Shown piece by piece: positions 34,683 to 45,351 of a stretch of DNA of 64,000 nucleotides (its first letter is position 1; each line of letters starts with the position of its first letter). Under the pieces are notes generated by a model. It was not told the origin of the DNA, made no database searches, and saw only the letters and a program-made list of their open reading frames with translations. The DNA lies in assembly GCF_015235415.1 (NCBI RefSeq), contig NZ_JADGLL010000010.1, forward strand, positions 1 to 64,000. Direction: 5' to 3'. Source of the stretch: Microbacterium paludicola (GTDB lineage: Bacteria > Actinomycetota > Actinomycetes > Actinomycetales > Microbacteriaceae). Both the position numbers and the translations under genes were made by a program.

Positions 34683-36829
34683 GCCCTGTCACCTGGCGGA
34701 CGCTCGGCGAGACCGCGCCGATCTGGCCGGGCCGGGAATGGCCCCTCGGCGCCACCTGGACGCCGGAGCGGACGAACTTCGCCGTCTACGCGCCGAACGC
34801 GACGAGCGCGCAGCTCTGCCTGTTCGACGAAGACGACCGAGAAACGCGCTACGAGCTGACCGAGCAGACGCTCGGGATCTGGCACGGCGCCCTTCCCGAC
34901 ATCCGCCCCGGGCAGCGCTACGGATACCGCGTCGACGGGCCATGGGACCCGAAGAACGGCTACCGGTTCAACCCGCACAAGCTGCTGCTCGACCCGTACG
35001 GTCTCGCGACCAGCGGCACGATCATCGCCGAGCAGCCGATCTACGGCGCGCGGGAGGGCGAGCCGGCCGTCCGCGACCTCACCGATTCGTCCGGCTACAC
35101 CGCCCGCAGCGTCGTGGTCGATCCGTCCTTCGACTGGGAGGGCGACGAGCTTCTCGTCACGCGCTGGCGCGAGACGGTGATCTACGAGCTGCACGTGAAG
35201 GGCTTCACGAAGCTCCACGACCGCATCCCCGAGGAGCTGCGCGGCACGTACGCCGGGCTCGCGCACCCCGCCGTCACCTCGTACCTTCGCGACCTCGGCG
35301 TCACGGCGGTCGAGCTGCTGCCCGTGCAGCAGTTCTTCTCCGAGCCGGCGCTGCTCGATCGCGGACTGACGAACTACTGGGGCTACAACACGATCTCGTA
35401 CTTCGCGCCCGATGCGTCGTACAGCTCGTCGGGCGACCGCGGCGGCCAGGTCGCCGAGTTCAAGAACATGGTGAAGGCGCTTCACCGCGAGGGCATCGAG
35501 GTCATCCTCGACGTCGTCTACAACCACACCGCCGAGGCGGGCCCCGACGGCCCGACGCTGTCGTTCCGCGGTCTCGACGACCGCGGCTTCTACAAGCGGG
35601 TGCTGCCGGACCCCGCCCACGGCGGCTTCGACGACCGCTACTGGGACGTCACCGGCTGCGGCAACACGGTCGACGCGTGGAACCCGCTCGCCCTGCGCCT
35701 CATCCTCGACTCGCTGCGGTACTGGGTGACCGAGATGCATGTCGACGGGTTCCGCTTCGACCTGATGTCGGCCCTCACCCGCACCGGCTACGACGTCGAC
35801 TTCAACTGCGCCCTGCTGATCGCGATCGACCAGGATCCGATCCTGCGTCACGTCAAGCTCATCGCCGAGCCGTGGGACGTGTCGATGGACGGGTACCTCG
35901 TCGGCCGGATGCCGCCGCAGTGGGCGGAATGGAACGACCAGTACCGCGACACGATCCGCGACTTCTGGCGGGGGAACGCCCCGATCCACGCCGTGGCGAC
36001 GCGCCTGGCCGGATCGAGCGACCTCTACGCCGACGACGGCCGCACAGCCTCGAACAGCATCAACTTCATCACCGCGCACGACGGGTTCACGGTGCGCGAC
36101 CTGGTGTCCTACGACCACAAGCACAACGAGGCAAACGGCGAGGACAACCGCGACGGCACCGACAACAACCGGTCCTGGAATCACGGCGCGGAGGGCGAGA
36201 CCGACGACCCCGGCATCGTGGCGCTGCGGCGCCGCCAGGCGGCGAATCTCATGGCGACCCTGTGCCTGTCGAACGGCGTGCCCATGCTCACCGCAGGCGA
36301 CGAGCGTGGCCGGACGCAGGGCGGCAACAACAACGCGTACTGCCAGGACAACGAGATCTCCTGGCTTGACTGGGGCGCCGACAACGCGTGGCTCGACGTC
36401 TACGAGGTGACGAAGGCCGCGCTGCGCCTGCGCCGCGAGCACCCCGCGCTGCGCCAGCGACACTGGTTCGAAGGGCGCCCCACGATCGCCGCGGGGCCGA
36501 GGGACCTCGTCTGGCTGCACCCCGCCGGACGCCCGATGACCGACGGCGACTGGGGCGACGCCGGGCTGAAGGCCGTCGGCATGTTCGTCTCGGGCCGCCC
36601 CCTGCGCGAGCCGGGGCCTCAGGGCCAGCAGATGCTCGACGCGTCGTTCCTGCTCTGGTTCAACGCCCACGACCACGCGATCGATGTCGCGCTCCCCGAG
36701 AACGAGTGGGTGCGCGTCGGCGAGGTCGTGCTGTCCACCGATCCGGATATCGCCGAGGGCGCCCGCGTCGAGGCCGGCACCTCGATGCGGCTCGACGCCC
36801 ACACCGTCGTTGTGGTGCGTTCTATTTAA
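34679..36829 (+). CDS. glgX: glycogen debranching enzyme GlgX
   Basis: A 716-residue GH13 enzyme. A CBM48-like N-terminal domain (residues 12-110) precedes the barrel: DVVYNHTAEAG, catalytic Asp361 in GFRFDLMSAL, acid Glu397 in LIAEPWD and TAHDGFTVRD. It hydrolyses alpha-1,6 branches of limit dextrins. An in-frame ATG 42 bases upstream exists, but the overlap start with hspR, 4 nt (ATGA), is the natural one. It is therefore probably co-transcribed with the dnaK operon. Confidence 0.95.
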   Translation: MSPVTWRTLGETAPIWPGREWPLGATWTPERTNFAVYAPNATSAQLCLFDEDDRETRYELTEQTLGIWHGALPDIRPGQRYGYRVDGPWDPKNGYRFNPHKLLLDPYGLATSGTIIAEQPIYGAREGEPAVRDLTDSSGYTARSVVVDPSFDWEGDELLVTRWRETVIYELHVKGFTKLHDRIPEELRGTYAGLAHPAVTSYLRDLGVTAVELLPVQQFFSEPALLDRGLTNYWGYNTISYFAPDASYSSSGDRGGQVAEFKNMVKALHREGIEVILDVVYNHTAEAGPDGPTLSFRGLDDRGFYKRVLPDPAHGGFDDRYWDVTGCGNTVDAWNPLALRLILDSLRYWVTEMHVDGFRFDLMSALTRTGYDVDFNCALLIAIDQDPILRHVKLIAEPWDVSMDGYLVGRMPPQWAEWNDQYRDTIRDFWRGNAPIHAVATRLAGSSDLYADDGRTASNSINFITAHDGFTVRDLVSYDHKHNEANGEDNRDGTDNNRSWNHGAEGETDDPGIVALRRRQAANLMATLCLSNGVPMLTAGDERGRTQGGNNNAYCQDNEISWLDWGADNAWLDVYEVTKAALRLRREHPALRQRHWFEGRPTIAAGPRDLVWLHPAGRPMTDGDWGDAGLKAVGMFVSGRPLREPGPQGQQMLDASFLLWFNAHDHAIDVALPENEWVRVGEVVLSTDPDIAEGARVEAGTSMRLDAHTVVVVRSI

Positions 36830-36864
36830 GAGCGGCTCGCCGTTCTTTTCAGAAGCGGCTCGCA

Positions 36865-36903
36865 CGCTCGCGCCGACGCTCCGCGCCGGCACTCGCGAGC
36901 GAG
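36865..36903 (+). repeat. palindromic repeat related to the 45-bp unit
   Basis: Contains CCGACGCTCCGCGCCGGC, the core of the repeats at 2199-2243 and 2337-2381. It opens the gene-free region 36830-37500 after glgX, which otherwise consists only of repeats. Confidence 0.65.
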
Positions 36904-36949
36904 GCAACGTCGCTGGCGCTCCGTTGCGGCAGCGCTTCGCGCTGCGTTT

Positions 36950-36981
36950 GGTCGCTTCGCTCCACGCTCACTTCGTTCGCA
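36950..36981 (+). repeat. 32-bp intergenic repeat, direct copy
   Basis: Exact inverse match of 22698-22729. It is one of several short palindromic words between glgX and glgP. Confidence 0.85.
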
Positions 36982-37009
36982 CAGGGGCACAGGTGCTGTA
37001 GTCACCGTC

Positions 37010-37105
37010 GGTTATCGAGCGAGCGGAGCGAGTCGAGATGACGGCTCGCACGGGTGGGCGGCTTGGGGCCGGTCGCTTCGGCTCGCAAGCTCGCTCAGCA
37101 ACCGG
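37010..37105 (+). repeat. 96-bp repeat, copy A
   Basis: Starts GGTTATCGAGCGAGCGGAGC and ends CAGCAACCGG. The outer 17 bases form an imperfect inverted repeat (CCGGTTATCGAGCGAGC against the complement of GCTCGCTCAGCAACCGG, 14 of 17 matching). It is nearly identical to copies at 37137 and 37313. It carries no open frame. Confidence 0.9.
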
Positions 37106-37136
37106 TCGGGCGGCACAGGTCCGTACCCAACCCCTC

Positions 37137-37232
37137 GGTTATCGAGCGAGCGGAGCGAGTCGAGATGACGGCTTGCACGGATGGGCCGCTTCGGGTGGGT
37201 CGCTTCGGCTCGCAAGCTCGCTCAGCAACCGG
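37137..37232 (+). repeat. 96-bp repeat, copy B
   Basis: Same length and orientation as copy A, from which it is separated by 31 bases. The middle differs (GCTTGCACGGATGGGCCGC) but both ends are conserved. Confidence 0.9.
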
Positions 37233-37244
37233 GTGGGGGTAGAC

Positions 37245-37294
37245 GTGCGGCGTGTGCACCTTCACGCGCCTCATTCGGTGCGTTCGCCGCACCT
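37245..37294 (+). repeat. 50-bp hairpin-ended unit, copy 1
   Basis: This unit starts GTGCGGCGTGTGCACC and ends CGCCGCACCT, so it has GTGCGGCG/CGCCGCAC ends. An identical 50-bp copy follows at 37419-37468. It lies between 96-bp copies B and C. Confidence 0.85.
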
Positions 37295-37312
37295 CTGCGT
37301 GCGCCCCACCCC

Positions 37313-37408
37313 GGTTATCGAGCGAGCGAAGCGAGTCGAGATGACGGCGCGCACGGGCTGGCGGGTTCGGGTGGGTCGCTTCGGCTCGCAAGCTCGCTCA
37401 GCAACCGG
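37313..37408 (+). repeat. 96-bp repeat, copy C
   Basis: Third 96-bp copy, same orientation. The first half reads GGTTATCGAGCGAGCGAAGC, varying by one base from A and B. It is followed by the second 50-bp unit. Confidence 0.9.
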
Positions 37409-37418
37409 TGGGGTAAAG

Positions 37419-37468
37419 GTGCGGCGTGTGCACCTTCACGCGCCTCATTCGGTGCGTTCGCCGCACCT
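37419..37468 (+). repeat. 50-bp hairpin-ended unit, copy 2
   Basis: Identical to 37245-37294. The pair of 96-bp plus 50-bp units therefore forms a tandem composite repeat of about 175 bp ending 32 bases before the minus-strand glgP stop. Confidence 0.85.
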
Positions 37469-37500
37469 TTGCGCGTCTCCGCCTTGGTCGCTTCGGGTGA

Positions 37501-40071
37501 CTACGCCAGGGCGGCGAGGCCCAGCTCGGCCGTCGAGGCGAGGTGGGGGTTCCTCGGCACGACGCGCACCGTGTAGCCGAACGGGCCGGCGCGGTCGAGA
37601 CGCACCGTGCCCGTGAACGCGCAGCGGCCGCCCGAGAACGCCTCGATCGGCGCGAGCGCGGCGGAGTGCACCGCGCGCAGCTGGTCGTCGGCGTCGGCGC
37701 GGCCGTAGACGAGCTGCACCTCGACGTCGTCGGGCGTGAGTCCGCCGAGCGCGACGTGCGCCTGCACGTTGAGCTCGGCGCCGACCTCGGCCGCCTCGTC
37801 GACGCCGTGCGACTCGACGTGCTCGACGCGCACTCCCTGCCAGGCGTCGCGCACCCTCCGCTTCCACGCGGCGAGCTCGATTGCCCCAGAGAAGTCGCCG
37901 TCGAGCGCCCGCGCCGACGCGGCCGCCGGCGCGTAGAGCTGCCCCACGTAGTCGCGCACCATGCGGGTCGCGAGCACCTTCGGGCCGAGCGACTCGAGCG
38001 TGTGCCGCATCATCTCCATCCAGCGGACGGGGACGCCCTCGCTGTTGCGGTCATAGAACCGCGGTGCGATCTCGCGCTCGAGCAGGTCGTAGAGCGCCGC
38101 GGCCTCGAGCTCGTCGCGCTTGTCGGGGTCGGCGACGCCGTCGGCCGAGGGGATCGCCCAGCCGTTCTCGCCGTCGTACCACTCGTCCCACCAGCCGTCG
38201 AGGATCGACAGGTTCAGGCCGCCGTTCAGGGCCGCCTTCATGCCGCTCGTGCCGCACGCCTCGTAAGGGCGCAGCGGGTTGTTCAGCCACACGTCGCAGC
38301 CGGGGTACAGCTGCTGCGCCATGCCGATGTCGTAGTTGGGCAGGAACACGATCCGGTGGCGCACGTCGGCGGCATCCGCGAAGCGGACGAGATCCTGGAT
38401 CAGTCGCTTGCCGCCCTCGTCGGCCGGATGCGCCTTGCCGGCGATCACGAGCTGGATCGGGCGCTCCGGATCCAGCAGCAGGCGCTTCAGACGGTCCTTG
38501 TCGCGCAGCATCAGCGTCAGGCGCTTGTAGGAGGGGACACGGCGCGCGAAGCCGATCGTGAGGACGTCGGGCGAGAGCGCCTCGTCGATCCAGCCGAGTT
38601 CGGCGTCGACGGCGCCCCGCTTGCTCCAGGACGCGCGAAGCCGCGTGCGGGCATCCATCACGAGGCGTTCGCGCAGGTCGCGCTTGGTCTCCCACACGCG
38701 CGAGAACGGCACGGTGTCGAGCGCCTGCGCGAACGCGCCGAGGTCGCCGTCGATGTCGGCGCCCGCCTCGTCGAGCAGCTCCCGGAACTCACGTGCAAGC
38801 CAGGTGGGAAGGTGAACGCCGTTGGTGATCGACCCGATCGGCACCTCCGACTCGTCGAACGCGGGCCACAGGCCGTTGAACATGTCGCGGCTGACGTGGC
38901 CGTGAAGCTGCGAGACGCCGTTCGCGCGCTGGCCGAGCCGGAAGCCCATCACTGCCATGTTGAACACGGCGGGGTCGCCGCCGTCGTAGTCCTCGGCGCC
39001 GAGCGCCAGGACCCGGTCGGTCGGCACGCCGGGGAGCACACCGCCCTCCGTCGCGAAGTACTGGGCGATGAGGGTGCGCTCGAAGCGGTCGATGCCGGCG
39101 GGAACCGGCGTGTGCGTCGTGAAGACGGTGGACGCGCGCGCCATCTCGAGGGCGTCGTCGAAGCCGAGCCCGGCGTCCTCGCCGACGGTCAGCTCGCGGA
39201 TCCGCTCGAGCCCCTGGAACCCGGCGTGGCCCTCGTTCGTGTGGTAGACCTCGGGCACCGGGGCCCCGGTGAGGCGGCTGAACTCCCGCAGCGCGCGCAC
39301 GCCGCCGACTCCCAAGAGCAGCTCCTGGCGGAGCCGGTGCTCGCTTCCTCCGCCGTACAGCCGGTCGGTGACGTCCGAGTAGTGATCCGGATTCTGATCC
39401 ACGTCGGTGTCGAGCAGCAGCAGCGGCACGCGCCCCACACGAGCGACCCAGATGCGCGCGCGGAGGTCGGGGCCCCCGGGCATCGCGAGCGCGATCTCGG
39501 CGGGCGTTCCGTCGCCGTCGCGCAGCGCCGTGATCGGCAGCTCGTCGGGGTCGAGCACCGGATACGACTCCTGCTGCCAGCCCTCGCGCGACAGTGACTG
39601 GGCGAAGTAGCCGTGGCGATACAGCAGCCCCACGCCGATGATCGGGACGCCGAGGTCACTCGCCGCCTTGAGGTGGTCGCCGGCGAGGATGCCGAGGCCC
39701 CCCGAGTACTGCGGCAGCGCGGCGGCGATGCCGAACTCGGGCGAGAAGTACGCGATCGCGCGCGGCGCATCCGGCACCTCGCGCTGGTACCAGAGGTCGT
39801 CGGCGAGGTAGCCGCGCAGGTCGTCGCGCACGCGGCCGAGCCGCTCGAGGAACGCGTGGTCGGCGGCGAGTTCCTCGAAGCGCGACGGGCTGACGGATCC
39901 CAGCAGGCGCACCGGATCCTGCAGTCGCCGCCAGAGCTCGGGGTCGACGTGGGCGAAGACATCCTGCGTCTCGAGGTGCCATGACCAGCGCAGATTCCCG
40001 GCAAGCTCACCCAGCGCGGCGAGCGGCTCGGGCAGCACGGGACGAACGGTGAATCGTCGGATCGCACGCAT
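37501..40071 (-). CDS. glgP: alpha-glucan phosphorylase
   Basis: An 856-residue PLP enzyme of the alpha-glucan phosphorylase type (TIGR02094-like, with a DUF3417-like N-terminal domain). RAIAYFSPEFGIAAALPQYSGGLGILAGDHLK is the substrate-side signature and GTSGMKAALNGGLNLSILDGWWDE contains the PLP lysine. It degrades alpha-1,4-glucan to glucose 1-phosphate. Divergent to glgE, 122 bp apart, so the two may share regulatory DNA. A repeat nest follows the gene downstream. Confidence 0.93.
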   Translation of the reverse strand: MRAIRRFTVRPVLPEPLAALGELAGNLRWSWHLETQDVFAHVDPELWRRLQDPVRLLGSVSPSRFEELAADHAFLERLGRVRDDLRGYLADDLWYQREVPDAPRAIAYFSPEFGIAAALPQYSGGLGILAGDHLKAASDLGVPIIGVGLLYRHGYFAQSLSREGWQQESYPVLDPDELPITALRDGDGTPAEIALAMPGGPDLRARIWVARVGRVPLLLLDTDVDQNPDHYSDVTDRLYGGGSEHRLRQELLLGVGGVRALREFSRLTGAPVPEVYHTNEGHAGFQGLERIRELTVGEDAGLGFDDALEMARASTVFTTHTPVPAGIDRFERTLIAQYFATEGGVLPGVPTDRVLALGAEDYDGGDPAVFNMAVMGFRLGQRANGVSQLHGHVSRDMFNGLWPAFDESEVPIGSITNGVHLPTWLAREFRELLDEAGADIDGDLGAFAQALDTVPFSRVWETKRDLRERLVMDARTRLRASWSKRGAVDAELGWIDEALSPDVLTIGFARRVPSYKRLTLMLRDKDRLKRLLLDPERPIQLVIAGKAHPADEGGKRLIQDLVRFADAADVRHRIVFLPNYDIGMAQQLYPGCDVWLNNPLRPYEACGTSGMKAALNGGLNLSILDGWWDEWYDGENGWAIPSADGVADPDKRDELEAAALYDLLEREIAPRFYDRNSEGVPVRWMEMMRHTLESLGPKVLATRMVRDYVGQLYAPAAASARALDGDFSGAIELAAWKRRVRDAWQGVRVEHVESHGVDEAAEVGAELNVQAHVALGGLTPDDVEVQLVYGRADADDQLRAVHSAALAPIEAFSGGRCAFTGTVRLDRAGPFGYTVRVVPRNPHLASTAELGLAALA

Positions 40072-40193
40072 AGGGCAACGCTAGTGGGAGCACCCGGCGC
40101 CGACAGGTCGTGATCGGTTACACCCTCGTGAAGTCTGTGGCAAGACCCCCGTCCCAGGTGGCCCCCGTGACCTGTCTGTGACAAGTTGGGCAC

Positions 40194-42157
40194 ATGGTCG
40201 GACGCATTCCCGTCATCGATGTCCACCCCGTCGTGCAGGGCGGCGCGCGCCCGGCGAAGGCCACGGTCGGCGAGCCGCTGCCGGTGCGGGCGACAGTGTT
40301 CCGCGAGGGGCACGACCAGCTCGGCGCCGAGCTCGTGCTGATCGGCCCGGACGGCGAACGCCGGCCCCCGGTGCGCATGAAGGAGCTCGTCCGCGGCACC
40401 GACCGCTACGAGGCGTGGGACGCGCCCGATGCCGAGGGTGACTGGGCGTTCGAGGTGCACGGGTTCTCCGATCCGCTGGCGACCTGGACGCACGACGCGG
40501 GCCTGAAGATCCGGGCGGGCGTCGACGTCGAGCTGATGTTCCTCGAAGCCCGTCTGCTGCTCGAGCGCATCCGAGCCGAGGCGACGGACCTGAGCGCCGA
40601 CGACGAGGCGGCGCTCACCGCCGCCGAGGACGCGGCGACCGACGAGATCCGGCCCGTCGAGGCGCGGCTGGCGGTGCTCGAGAGCCCCGAGACGCAGGCG
40701 ATGTTCGCGCGTCACCCGCTGCGCGACCTGCTCACGGTCGCCGGCCCGTTCCCGCTTTACGCCGACCGCCGGCGGGCGCTGACGGGAAGCTGGTACGAGT
40801 TCTTCCCCCGTTCGGAGGGCGCGACGCTCGACCCGAAGACCGGCAAGGTCACGAGCGGCAGCTTCACAACCGCGGCGAAGAGCCTCGACCGGGTCGCCGC
40901 GATGGGCTTCGACGTGCTGTACCTGCCGCCCATCCACCCGATCGGCGAGATCAACCGCAAGGGGCGCAACAACACGCTGACCCCCGGCCCGGACGACACC
41001 GGATCGCCGTGGGCGATCGGGTCGAAGCACGGCGGGCACGACGCCATCCATCCGGATCTCGGCACGTTCGCCGACTTCGACGCGTTCGTGAAGAGGGCGA
41101 ACGGGCTGGGAATCGAAGTCGCGATCGACCTCGCCCTGCAGGCGGCGCCCGATCATCCGTGGGTGAGGACGCATCCGCAGTTCTTCCGCACGCGCGCCGA
41201 CGGCACGATCGCGTACGCCGAGAACCCGCCGAAGAAGTACCAGGACATCTACCCGATGCACTTCGACGACGACTTCGAGGGCGTCGTCGCCGAGGTCACG
41301 CGCGTGGTGCGGCTGTGGATGTCGCACGGCGTGCGCATCTTCCGCGTCGACAACCCGCACACGAAGCCCGTCGCGTTCTGGGAGCGGCTGCTCGGCGACA
41401 TCCGCGAGACGGATCCGGATGTCCTGTTCCTCTCGGAGGCGTTCACGCGTCCGGCGATGATGCACACGCTCGGATCGGTGGGCTTCCACCAGTCGTACAC
41501 GTACTTCACGTGGCGCACGGCGAAGGGCGAGATCGAGGACTACCTGCGCGAGGTGTCGCGCGAGAGCGACCACCTGATGCGCCCCAACTTCTGGGTCAAC
41601 ACCCCCGACATCCTGCACGCCTCCCTGCAGTACGGCGGGCCGGCGATGTTCGCGATCCGGGCGACGCTCGCCGCGATGGCGACGCCCGCGTGGGGCATGT
41701 ACGCGGGGTACGAGCTGTTCGAGCATGTGGCCGTCAAGCCCGGCAGCGAGGAGTACCTCGACAGCGAGAAGTATCAGATCCGGATCCGCGACTGGGAGGC
41801 CGCGGAGCGGTCGGGCAAGACGCTCATGCCGCACATCCGCACCCTCAACGAGCTGCGCCGCAGCCACCCCGCCCTGGGGCTGCTGCGGAACCTCGTCGTG
41901 CACGCCACGGACGACGAGCACATCCTGTGCTTCTCCAAGACCCACGGTGACGACACCGTCATCGTGGTGATCAACCTCGACCCGCACGGTGCGCACGAGA
42001 CGACGGTGCGCCTCGACCTCGCCGCCGCGGGCCTTCCCGAGAGCTACGTCGTCCGCGACGAGCTCACCGGGGCGGAATGGGTGTGGGGCGCCGACAACTA
42101 CGTGCGGCTGGATCCCGCGGGCGACGTCGCGCACATCCTGAGCGTGAGGAGCGCCGG

Positions 42158-42161
<4 letters not shown>
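40194..42161 (+). CDS. glgE: alpha-1,4-glucan:maltose-1-phosphate maltosyltransferase GlgE
   Basis: A 655-residue GH13 enzyme. The N-terminal DUF3416-like domain (residues 1-180) is followed by a barrel with the nucleophile Asp386 ([10 protein letters not shown]) and acid Glu415 (FLSEAFTRP). It adds maltosyl units from maltose 1-phosphate to alpha-glucan. It begins the glgE-treS-mak-glgB operon; the stop overlaps treS by 4 nt (ATGA). The start region has little ribosome-site signal, so a leaderless or weakly led message is possible. Confidence 0.95.
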
Positions 42162-43914
<1,753 letters not shown>

Positions 43915-43918
<4 letters not shown>

Positions 43919-45351
43919 GCGAGTCCCTGGAGAACGAGGACGCCCTCTGGCAGGGCTATCTGTCGCGCACCCGGTGGTTCGGCGGCAAGGGCCGGCCGTT
44001 CCACGTCAGCGGCGTCCGCCCGTTCGCCGAGCTCCCGGTCGACCCCGCACCGGAGGGTGTGGGGCGCGTCACCGTCTACCTCGTCACGGTCGACTACTCC
44101 GACGACGAGGGCGGCGCCGAGCAGTACCACGTGCCGCTGTCGCGCTACGACGAGGTGCAGGAGCGCATCGCATACGCCTTCGTGGGATCCGTCGAAGGCG
44201 AGGACGGCCACCCCGTCCACCTGTACGACGCCGCCCACGACCGCGCGGCCATGACGCTGTGGCTCGAGGGTTTCGTCGAGGCCGAGGCGACCGGCACCGC
44301 CCAGCTCGGCGGGATGCGGTTCCGCCGCGTGCCCGGCGTCGCGCTGAACCCCGAGCTGCAGTCGGCGCCGCTGACGGGCGAGCAGTCGAACTCGTCGGTG
44401 AAGTTCGACGACACCGCGATCATGAAGCTGTTCCGCAAGGTGAGGCCCGGGGTGAACCCCGACATCGAGATCCACGAGGTGCTCACGCGCGGCGGGTCCG
44501 AGTACGTCGCCGACCTGTACGGCTGGATCGAGATCGACCTGCCGGAGGACGAGGGCGTGCTCCAGCTGGCGATGCTGCAGGAGTTCCTCCGCACCGCGAG
44601 CGACGGCTTCGAGCTCGCCACGGGCAGCGTCCGCACGCTGCTCGCGCACCTCGACCTCAGCGTCGAGGAGTCGGGCGGCGACTTCGCCGGCGAGGCGACT
44701 CGGCTCGGCGAGGCGCTCGCCGAGGTGCACAGGATGCTGCGCGACAGCTTCCCGAAGCAGGGTCGAGGCGAGGATTCGACGGGCGAGCTCGCCGACGCGA
44801 TGATCGCGCGCCTCGAGCAGGCCCGCCGGGTCGTGCCGGAGGTCGAGCCCTACGCCGCGCGGCTGAGCGCGGCGTACGACGCGGTCGCCGCGCTCGGTCA
44901 GCTCGACGTGCAGCGCGTGCACGGCGACCTGCATCTGGGGCAGACCCTGCGCACCTCGCACGGCTGGAAGATCGTCGACTTCGAGGGAGAGCCCGGACGT
45001 CCGTTCGCCGAGCGCGCGCTCCCGGATTCGCCCTGGCGCGACGTCGCGGGGATGCTGCGGTCGTTCGACTACGCGGCGCGCGTGGTCGAGATGTCGACCG
45101 GCGGCGGGGAGGATCCGGATGCGCCGCTGCGCGCCCAGCGGGCCCGGGAATGGTCGGCCCGCGCGCGGCGCCACTTCCTCGAGGGGTACGTTGCCGCGCT
45201 CGGCAACGGCCCCGAGCTCTCCCCGCAGCAGAGCGTGCTGCTCGACGCGTACGTCGCCGACAAGGCCGTGTACGAGGCCGTCTACGAGAAGCGCAACCGG
45301 CCGTCGTGGATCGCGATCCCGCTGGCCGCGCTGGAACGGATCGGTGGATGA
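43915..45351 (+). CDS. mak: maltokinase
   Basis: A 478-residue kinase of the maltokinase family. [17 protein letters not shown] opens the N-cap domain and the phosphotransfer loop is [32 protein letters not shown]. It makes maltose 1-phosphate from maltose and ATP, the substrate of GlgE. The GTG overlaps treS by 4 nt, and its stop overlaps glgB (ATGA). Some actinobacteria fuse TreS and Mak; here they are separate genes. Confidence 0.93.

Noticed and set aside
37010..37468. Possible CRISPR-like array of regular repeats after glgX
   Set aside because: Units are 96 and 50 bp, with no short repeat-spacer periodicity and no cas genes nearby; they also occur singly elsewhere.
39189..42134. Minus-strand frame of about 980 codons opposite glgE
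   Set aside because: It is antisense to a complete GlgE with verified catalytic residues and has only low-complexity composition; its 3' part is a wrong-frame reading of glgP.
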